Origin: Candidatus Cloacimonadota bacterium
GTDB taxonomy: Bacteria; Cloacimonadota; Cloacimonadia; Cloacimonadales; Cloacimonadaceae
Assembly: GCA_023421135.1 (NCBI GenBank)
Contig: JAEZUG010000069.1
Coordinates: 1 to 27,708 of the forward strand
Length of the DNA stretch: 27,708 bases
Direction of reading: 5' to 3'
In this document: in pieces, positions 22,617 to 27,708 of the stretch
Layout: each line of letters starts with the position of its first letter
Position numbering within the stretch: the stretch's first letter is position 1
Made by a program: the position numbers and the translations under genes
Notes under the pieces: generated by a model
Databases searched by the model: none
Told to the model about the DNA's origin: nothing
What the model saw: the letters and a program-made list of their open reading frames with translations, nothing else

Positions 22617-22677
22617 CAATGAGTTGCAATACTCATTGATAACCGTCGAGCCCGCTTAGTCGAATCGACGGTTTTTT
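22617..22677 (+). terminator. Two hairpins with a plus-strand T-run
   Basis: First hairpin: CAATGAGT (22617-22624) with ACTCATTG (22631-22638). Second: AACCGTCGA (22641-22649) with TCGACGGTT (22665-22673), leading into TTTTTT at 22672-22677. On the plus strand this is a good rho-independent terminator, yet no plus-strand gene precedes it within 4 kb. It may stop antisense or read-through transcription, or be the 3' end of a small RNA. Confidence 0.5.
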
Positions 22678-22725
22678 ATACCCATTTGGGATTAGATTGT
22701 ATTTTCGGTAAAGCATCTTCATCTG

Positions 22726-22851
22726 CTATGTATGCTGTGACAGACTTAGCCGGGTTGTCGGCTTGGAATCCCGGATTTGAACCAGCTCATTTGCCGCTTT
22801 CTGGCTAATCTCCAGGATGTACTCCAAGAGGCTGGTTGTTTCATTGTCCAT
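22726..22851 (-). CDS. Possible 41-residue protein
   Basis: A 41-codon frame beginning ATG at 22851 with an unusually good ribosome binding site (AGGAG, 6 nt spacing) on the minus strand. The peptide is predicted helical (DNETTSLLEYILEISQKAA, then NELVQIRDSKP) and I recognise no family. It lies between the DUF6119 gene and the four-helix gene in the same direction. It could be a real small protein of the defence locus, or the intact start of a decayed gene. Confidence 0.35.
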   Translation of the reverse strand: MDNETTSLLEYILEISQKAANELVQIRDSKPTTRLSLSQHT

Positions 22852-23010
22852 ATTGATCTCCTGATCTCAGGTTGTTTGATATCACTATAATCAAGACCAT
22901 ATTGTTACACTTAACTATATGGTTGTTAGATCTAGTTGCATTCTTCATAAACTTACTCAAAATGACCATGAGTAGCTTCTAATAACTCTCTAATGTTTAC
23001 TTTAGCTCAA
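22852..23010 (-). promoter_or_regulatory. AT-rich spacer with possible internal promoter
   Basis: On the minus strand a TATAGT box (about 22888-22883) lies upstream of the 41-aa frame, with a weak -35 (TTAAGT) at 19-nt spacing. A 7-bp inverted repeat, ACCATAT (22896-22902) and ATATGGT (22917-22923), overlaps this region and could be an operator. Suggestive only; it would allow the 41-aa ORF, four-helix and hsdR genes to be expressed separately from hsdM-hsdS. Confidence 0.25.
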
Positions 23011-24681
23011 TCACAATTGGTTAATTCGCACTAATGATACTTGAAATCCCATAAGGTAAAGCTCTTCAGCAGCATTTTTCAGGTTGAGTTTGCTAAAGAA
23101 TGGCAGAGACCTAGGCCAAATAGGATTAGCTTTTGTCACTATAGCATACACAATCTTGTATTTTGCGGCATCGACTGCGCCATGGATATTAATGAGCTTT
23201 GATACACTTTTTTTAGGTATTTTAACAGCAACTTTTATCCGGAACTCATCAGAACCTTTAAATAACTTGGCCGAAATTCTTCCTTGTGAGAATAAATGAC
23301 TCAGCGTAGCTGATTGAGTCTTTCTCTTGACATGAATGAAGTTCAGAACTGCATCTTTATATATTACATCGCAGAATTCTACGACACTATTGCTATACTT
23401 AATATTTTTTCTATCCATTAAAGTATATACTTGCTTGTTTGAGTCAACTAGTCTCTTGTTGTAGTCTTTCTCATGCTCACCTGGGTTAGCGTCAATTAGG
23501 CTAAACCCGTTTTCAATCAAACTACAGACATAGTCGTCGACCTGAGTAGCAATGTCATCATCAATACAGTACCAGAGACCATTTGATAGAACAAACTGTC
23601 TTCCATCATAAACATCCTGATAAACAAGACAATCATAAAGGCTCCAACGAGGAGAGTACTCATTATTATATTTGACTCCAACTTTCTCAGATTTTACCAT
23701 ATTTAACGTAATGCCTCTTGTCAGCCTTCTAATCCAGTCAATGATTCTTAGCTCGATTTGATCTGCTTGCTCATTATCGCCAATACTTGTATATATTGAA
23801 TTGAAGGCAACATCCTCTATGTCTTTGAAATTTATAACATCGGGGGGAGCAACAGTAATCGAGTCGTCTTCTTCATCGTCTCTTACTTTCAACTCATTCA
23901 TCTTCTCTATCAGTCTGTCATTCAGAGCATTGACTATTGCAGAATCCTTTTCAATTCTCAGATTATCAATAAACCCGAATCTCTCCTTATAAGATGTTTC
24001 CCTATATACTTGCATTATTATAGAACATAGATCCCCCAATTTATTAAATCCTACATTGGTATTGAGAGATAAGACATCTGCCCCAGCCACAAACTTTACC
24101 TTTATTTTTCCAAATTTTTTTTTGGGTACACCTGCAACTCCCCTCAATATCTCCTGGGTCGGTCTGAGTTCATAGCTTTCCAGAGTTGAAGCTTTACTAG
24201 ATTGTTTGGTTGCATGAAACACATAGTCATCGATCGAATCGGTATCAATGGATCTAATGAGTTTTGGATCAACAGAGTTTAACACAACTTTTAACCCGAA
24301 ATCTCTTTCATATGAATCAGGTTTCAGTATATGTCTACCATGTCCAAAAGCGATTGCGTAGCTCCTAACCGATGTTACAATTATCAATAAAGCTGAAGCG
24401 CTTGAGGTAAATAATTTCTCAACATAGTTTTCGCGCAAGGTAGTTGGAAAGAGATCTCCCCATGCGGGCGACTTAAATTTTGGTTTTTTGAGAACAAGGA
24501 AATAGTGGTTATCATCGTTCACATACTCTGATATATCTATCTTAATATCTTGGTTTATCTCAGGAAGTTCACGATTACAATCATGAGTAATCGGTGTTAT
24601 TGTCAGCATGTGATTTATATCAATGCCATCCTTGATTAAAAACAGTTTCAAAGTTCTGAACTTTGAGTCTTTGGCCGCCAT
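23011..24681 (-). CDS. DUF6119 / TIGR04141 sporadically distributed protein
   Basis: A 556-residue member of the TIGR04141 (DUF6119) family, function unknown, sporadic in bacteria. Family hallmarks are an opening FRTLKLFLIKDGI, then SSASALLIIVTSVRSYAIAFGHGRHIL, ERDFGLKVVLNSVDP, LIRSIDTDSID, EILRGVAGVP, FVAGADVLSLN and a C-terminal IVYAIVTK region. AAGGAG sits within the last codons of hsdS, and only 3 bp separate the two genes, so it is translated with hsdS and is likely part of the restriction system or a companion defence function. Codon use is clearly AT-rich compared with hsdR. No nuclease or ATPase motif is obvious to me. Confidence 0.85.
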   Translation of the reverse strand: MAAKDSKFRTLKLFLIKDGIDINHMLTITPITHDCNRELPEINQDIKIDISEYVNDDNHYFLVLKKPKFKSPAWGDLFPTTLRENYVEKLFTSSASALLIIVTSVRSYAIAFGHGRHILKPDSYERDFGLKVVLNSVDPKLIRSIDTDSIDDYVFHATKQSSKASTLESYELRPTQEILRGVAGVPKKKFGKIKVKFVAGADVLSLNTNVGFNKLGDLCSIIMQVYRETSYKERFGFIDNLRIEKDSAIVNALNDRLIEKMNELKVRDDEEDDSITVAPPDVINFKDIEDVAFNSIYTSIGDNEQADQIELRIIDWIRRLTRGITLNMVKSEKVGVKYNNEYSPRWSLYDCLVYQDVYDGRQFVLSNGLWYCIDDDIATQVDDYVCSLIENGFSLIDANPGEHEKDYNKRLVDSNKQVYTLMDRKNIKYSNSVVEFCDVIYKDAVLNFIHVKRKTQSATLSHLFSQGRISAKLFKGSDEFRIKVAVKIPKKSVSKLINIHGAVDAAKYKIVYAIVTKANPIWPRSLPFFSKLNLKNAAEELYLMGFQVSLVRINQL

Positions 24682-24684
24682 ACA

Positions 24685-25854
24685 TTACTCCTTGTCTGTT
24701 GAGATATTACTGGTCATTAATCTCGTTAACATGCTATCTAGCGATGAGGTTTGTTCCGTTGCTACTTTCTTCATAGTGAATAGTGATTTTGTAACCCACT
24801 CATATGAATGAAGTATGTCAGTTCTCGGAAGTATGATGAGTTTACTTAAAGCAGAGTCTCTATTAAGCCCAGGCACTGCGCTATCAGCACTTAGCCTTCC
24901 AAGGTTTGACTGCGATAGAACAGCGTATAGAAACATCATAGGTATTTCTGTGGATATTGATTTTACATAGAATGTAGTATCAATCGGAAAGAAATTTTCA
25001 ATCACAAAAGTGACAGCACCAGGATTTCCCTTTCTCCCAACAACGACACCTGGTCCATGTACTAGGCATTCATTATGCCAGCCAATTTGTCCATTAGAGC
25101 CCATTACAGGATACTTGCCAAATTTCCTCACATCGCTCTTTAGCGACTTTCCATATTCAAAAGTACAAACGCTACCAATAGTTCCCACCTTCCACCCTTT
25201 GGGGATGGGGCCGAGCTCGGAATCGATCATTTCTCCACCGGAGGATTTGTAGGGCTTGCCCTCTTCATTGGGGAATTCAAAGTCTATGAACCAATGTTTA
25301 TAAAGGGTTTGTGCCATCTCTTCCAGGGTCTTGCTCATCTTGCGGTTGAGCTCGATCTTATCGTCCAGAGTCCCCAGGATATGAGCTATCTCTCTTTGGG
25401 TTTCGAGGGGAGGGAGACTAATCTCTATCTCACCAATATCTGATGGGTTAATAGATGGATAAGCTGATTTAGAATCAGCTATCGATGCAAGGTAATTAAT
25501 TGTCAAGTCAGAAGTCAGTACATAGTATAGGTATCTGGGATCACATTTTATTGCCCGAATCACTGCAAAACCTGTTGAAAAAACCATGTTTTCATCTGGA
25601 GTCTTGATGTAAGCATAAGATCTATTTCCAGGTCTCACAGTCGAGATGATAAAATCATTATCTCTTGCCAAACGTTGAGCCCGACTGGGGGAATCTTCCA
25701 GTCTCAGTTCTTCAAACCCCTTAATACACCCTCTGTCAACATTGCCAATATCAACATACTTAATGTTAAGGTGCCTAAAACTCTTATCAAGTCTGGCCGG
25801 ATTTATCTCTGCTATAGAGTCTATACGTACTTTACAGTTTCTTAAACTTGCCAT
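24685..25854 (-). CDS. hsdS: Type I restriction specificity subunit HsdS
   Basis: A 389-residue specificity subunit with two target recognition domains. TRD1 spans about residues 1-150. The first conserved helix region follows (LPPLETQREIAHILGTLDDKIELNRKMSKTLEEMAQTLYKHWFIDFEFP, about 150-200). TRD2 starts at LGPIPKGWKVGTIGSVC and contains the usual GSNGQIGWH-type segment; a second helix region closes the protein. The ATG at 25854 follows the upstream stop by 1 nt with no visible ribosome binding site, implying translational coupling; a longer frame to 25965 would overlap the upstream gene and lies outside homology. TRD coding sequence is AT-rich while the central conserved stretch (about 25220-25400) is GC-richer, as expected for swapped recognition domains. 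Confidence 0.93.
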   Translation of the reverse strand: MASLRNCKVRIDSIAEINPARLDKSFRHLNIKYVDIGNVDRGCIKGFEELRLEDSPSRAQRLARDNDFIISTVRPGNRSYAYIKTPDENMVFSTGFAVIRAIKCDPRYLYYVLTSDLTINYLASIADSKSAYPSINPSDIGEIEISLPPLETQREIAHILGTLDDKIELNRKMSKTLEEMAQTLYKHWFIDFEFPNEEGKPYKSSGGEMIDSELGPIPKGWKVGTIGSVCTFEYGKSLKSDVRKFGKYPVMGSNGQIGWHNECLVHGPGVVVGRKGNPGAVTFVIENFFPIDTTFYVKSISTEIPMMFLYAVLSQSNLGRLSADSAVPGLNRDSALSKLIILPRTDILHSYEWVTKSLFTMKKVATEQTSSLDSMLTRLMTSNISTDKE

Positions 25855-25855
25855 A

Positions 25856-26353
25856 TTATCTGGTGATGAAATTGAGGAACTTAACAGGCATTTCGATCTC
25901 TGAATAGTTGCATTCTGAGGGATTTGTTGATGAATACTTACTGTGGAATGTGTAAAAATTTCCAATAACCTTCATAAAATATAAGTCTATAAAATCCCCA
26001 TCAGGAAGCATTCGTGAATACTGTGTAAACATATCTTTTGAACCTCTTAGTGTTTTCTTTATACCAACTTCTTTGAGCCATGCATATCGTTTCTTTCGAT
26101 TCATTGTAATCTTGTAATCTTTCAAGTTGGCTTTGATATACTCTAATACTTTGTTCTCCTTGTTGTTTAGGACTGAGAAATCTATACCACTTTCCAAGTT
26201 ACAATCTATAAAGTCAAACCAATCATTGATTAGTGACACTGCGACTCTAAGCTTGGTGGATTTGAGTTTTGGTTTTATAAGCTTCTCGTACAAGGTAACC
26301 AGACCTATAATGAGGCTGACTGATGCTCCCGTCATTAATAATATACCGCTCAT
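25856..26353 (-). CDS. Small membrane-anchored protein in hsd operon
   Basis: A 165-residue protein of no family I recognise. Residues ~3-22 (GILLMTGASVSLIIGLVTLY) form one transmembrane helix, followed by a basic stretch (EKLIKPKLKSTKLR) and a soluble, mostly helical domain with aromatic residues near the end (DLYFMKVIGNFYTFHSKY). It lies between hsdM and hsdS, with its stop 1 nt before the hsdS start. The ATG lacks a clear ribosome binding site; ATG at 26335 (Met7) is an alternative but would break the helix. AT-rich like hsdS and DUF6119. An insertion at this place in a type I operon is unusual. Confidence 0.65.
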   Translation of the reverse strand: MSGILLMTGASVSLIIGLVTLYEKLIKPKLKSTKLRVAVSLINDWFDFIDCNLESGIDFSVLNNKENKVLEYIKANLKDYKITMNRKKRYAWLKEVGIKKTLRGSKDMFTQYSRMLPDGDFIDLYFMKVIGNFYTFHSKYSSTNPSECNYSEIEMPVKFLNFITR

Positions 26354-26390
26354 TTGTGAAGTACCATTGTTATAAACACCATAAGCTCAA

Positions 26391-26415
26391 TTGAGGTCAC
26401 ATTTTGTGACCTCAA
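26391..26415. repeat. Hairpin TTGAGGTCAC/GTGACCTCAA
   Basis: Perfect 10-bp stem with loop ATTTT, in the 150-bp gap between hsdM and the next gene. It is symmetrical for both strands and lacks a long T-tail, so it is a weak or processing terminator at best. It could attenuate transcription from hsdM into the downstream block. Confidence 0.55.
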
Positions 26416-26422
26416 GTTCTGG

Positions 26423-26443
26423 ATCCCGGATCAAGTCCGGGAT
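26423..26443. repeat. Hairpin ATCCCGGA-TCAAG-TCCGGGAT
   Basis: Perfect 8-bp stem, 5-nt loop, immediately next to the preceding hairpin. The sequence GGATCCCGGATCAAG has the look of dispersed palindromic repeats seen in many genomes, comparable to the ATTCCTGC hairpin at 532-551. Confidence 0.5.
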
Positions 26444-26503
26444 GACGATGCTTTGGCTGTGTATCCAAGAGGCTTTTTTACTCTTTAACTCTTTGTTCAT
26501 TGT

Positions 26504-27708
26504 TTACAACTCATCCCCAAATCCCAACTTCATTAGATTGGCCTTAATTTCCTTCTCCAGCCGGGCGGATTCCTCAAACTGGGCATAGAGCTCTGCCGTT
26601 AGGCGTTTCATCTTTGTATCAAAGTCTTCTCCGTCCAGATCTTCCCGGGCTGCCATTCCGACGTATCTGCCGGGAGTCAGGATGTAGTTCTGCTTGGCGA
26701 TTTCTTCCAAAGTGACTGCTTTACAAAAGCCGGGAATATCTTGATAAGAGCTATCTGCATCATGTCGCCAGGCATGATAGGTGGAGGCTATCTGCTGCAG
26801 CTCTGCTTCGGTTAGTTCCCGGTGGGTCCGATCCATCATCTCTCCCAGGGCACGGGCATCGATAAAGAGAGTTTCGCCTTTGCGGTTTCGCAGCTTTCCG
26901 CCATTCTTGCCACGGGTCAGAAACCAAAGGCAGGCGGGAATCCCGGTGGAATAAAAGAGCTTATCCGGCAGAGCAACTATGCAATCCACCAGATCGGCCT
27001 CAAGCATGGCTTTGCGGATCTCGCCTTCGCCGGATTGCTGGCTGCTGAGCGAGCCATTGGCAAGCACGAAGCCGGCAGTGCCTCCGGGTGCCAGATGCCA
27101 GACAAAGTGCTGGATCCAGGCATAATTGGCATTGCCTTCCGGCGGTATGCCATATTGCCAGCGGGAATCCTTCTTGAGCTGATCTCCGCCCCATTCTTTC
27201 ATATTGAAAGGTGGATTGGCTATCACATAATCAAACTGGCGGTCTTTATGCTGATCTTTGAGGAAGCTATCTCCGTGACTGCCGCCCAGATCCGCCTCAA
27301 TGCCCCGGATGGCAAGATTCATCTTGGCCAGGCGCCAGGTGGTGGGATTGGATTCCTGGCCAAAGATGCTGATATCGCCGATCTTCCCGCCGTGAGCTTC
27401 GATAAACTTCTCACTCTGGACAAACATCCCTCCGCTACCGCAACAGGGGTCGTAGATTCTCTTTCCCGGCAGGGGAGCCAGCATTTCCACCAGGAGCTGC
27501 ACCACACAGCGGGGAGTGTAAAACTGGCCTCCCAGCTTGCCTTCGGCACTGGCAAATTTGCCCAGGAAGTACTCATAGACTCGGCCCAGGATATCTTTGG
27601 AGCGATGCTCCCGCTCGCCCAAGCCGATGGTGCCGATCAGATCGATCAGTTCTCCCAGCTTGGCTTTGTCAAGATCTGCCCTGGCATAGTTCTTGGGCAG
27701 GATATTCT
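26504..27708 (-). CDS. hsdM: Type I DNA methyltransferase HsdM (5' end outside window)
   Basis: The last 400 residues of a type I N6-adenine methyltransferase; the reading frame is open to the window edge, upstream of the TTG at 27622, and reads ILPKNYARADLDKAKLGEL, normal internal HsdM sequence. SAM-binding motif I is YDPCCGSGGMF, the catalytic motif is ANPPFNMKEW (NPPF), and GREHRSKD-like GEREHRSKDILGRVYEYFL is the usual preceding helix. The C-terminal ~100 residues contain a helical region (LTAELYAQFEESARLEKEIKANL) that contacts HsdS. A typical HsdM is about 500-530 residues, so roughly 100 are missing. It is the first visible gene of the hsd operon; GC content matches hsdR and not the block between them. 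Confidence 0.95.
   Translation of the reverse strand, partial: NILPKNYARADLDKAKLGELIDLIGTIGLGEREHRSKDILGRVYEYFLGKFASAEGKLGGQFYTPRCVVQLLVEMLAPLPGKRIYDPCCGSGGMFVQSEKFIEAHGGKIGDISIFGQESNPTTWRLAKMNLAIRGIEADLGGSHGDSFLKDQHKDRQFDYVIANPPFNMKEWGGDQLKKDSRWQYGIPPEGNANYAWIQHFVWHLAPGGTAGFVLANGSLSSQQSGEGEIRKAMLEADLVDCIVALPDKLFYSTGIPACLWFLTRGKNGGKLRNRKGETLFIDARALGEMMDRTHRELTEAELQQIASTYHAWRHDADSSYQDIPGFCKAVTLEEIAKQNYILTPGRYVGMAAREDLDGEDFDTKMKRLTAELYAQFEESARLEKEIKANLMKLGFGDEL

Overview
The window reads as a chromosomal segment of an anaerobic, Gram-negative (diderm) bacterium. Two features point to an outer membrane: lipobox-bearing lipoproteins (7779-8522, 15346-15858) and beta-barrel-like exported proteins. 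The anaerobic inference comes from the purine-catabolic gene set. Overall style (mid GC, tight co-directional operons, intergenic spacers packed with short tandem repeats and hairpins) reminds me of Cloacimonadota, but this is an impression, not a proof.

Layout. (1) 1-1150: gene-free, palindrome- and repeat-rich DNA ending in a terminator for a minus-strand GNAT acetyltransferase (1151-1975). (2) 2165-15117: a long plus-strand operon of the ssnA/ygeY/ygeW/xdh type. In order it holds an SsnA-like amidohydrolase, a YgeY-like M20 hydrolase, a threonine-synthase-like PLP enzyme, a short cyclic amidohydrolase, an exported beta-rich protein and a lipoprotein, the molybdenum and 2Fe-2S subunits of a xanthine dehydrogenase-type enzyme, YgeW carbamoyltransferase, a second PLP fold-II enzyme and a MocA-like cofactor nucleotidyltransferase. 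Genes of this set are linked to anaerobic purine/uric acid breakdown in gut bacteria, so the likely job is purine degradation to ammonia, carbamoyl phosphate and a C3 acid. A compact GxxExxY gene bracketed by 41-bp inverted repeats (40/41 identical) sits inside this operon. (3) 15346-18403: a lipocalin lipoprotein, a FakA-FakB-like fusion and a DUF1295 membrane protein, probably one lipid-related operon. (4) 18404-18699: spacer with 7-bp and 8-bp tandem arrays. (5) 18700-27708, minus strand: a type I restriction-modification locus, transcribed hsdM (5' end outside the window), a small membrane-anchored protein, hsdS, a DUF6119/TIGR04141 protein, a possible 41-aa ORF, a four-helix-bundle protein, then hsdR.

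How it fits together. In the purine locus the Mo hydroxylase and MocA supply oxidation chemistry, the amidohydrolases and M20 enzyme open and trim rings or ureides, YgeW would recover carbamoyl phosphate, and a PLP lyase would deaminate the final amino acid. The two exported proteins could serve uptake. YgfK, a recognisable YgeX, a FAD subunit of the dehydrogenase and a purine permease are not in the window. The restriction locus carries accessory genes in an AT-rich block between hsdM and the four-helix-bundle/hsdR pair, suggesting a replaced specificity/defence module.
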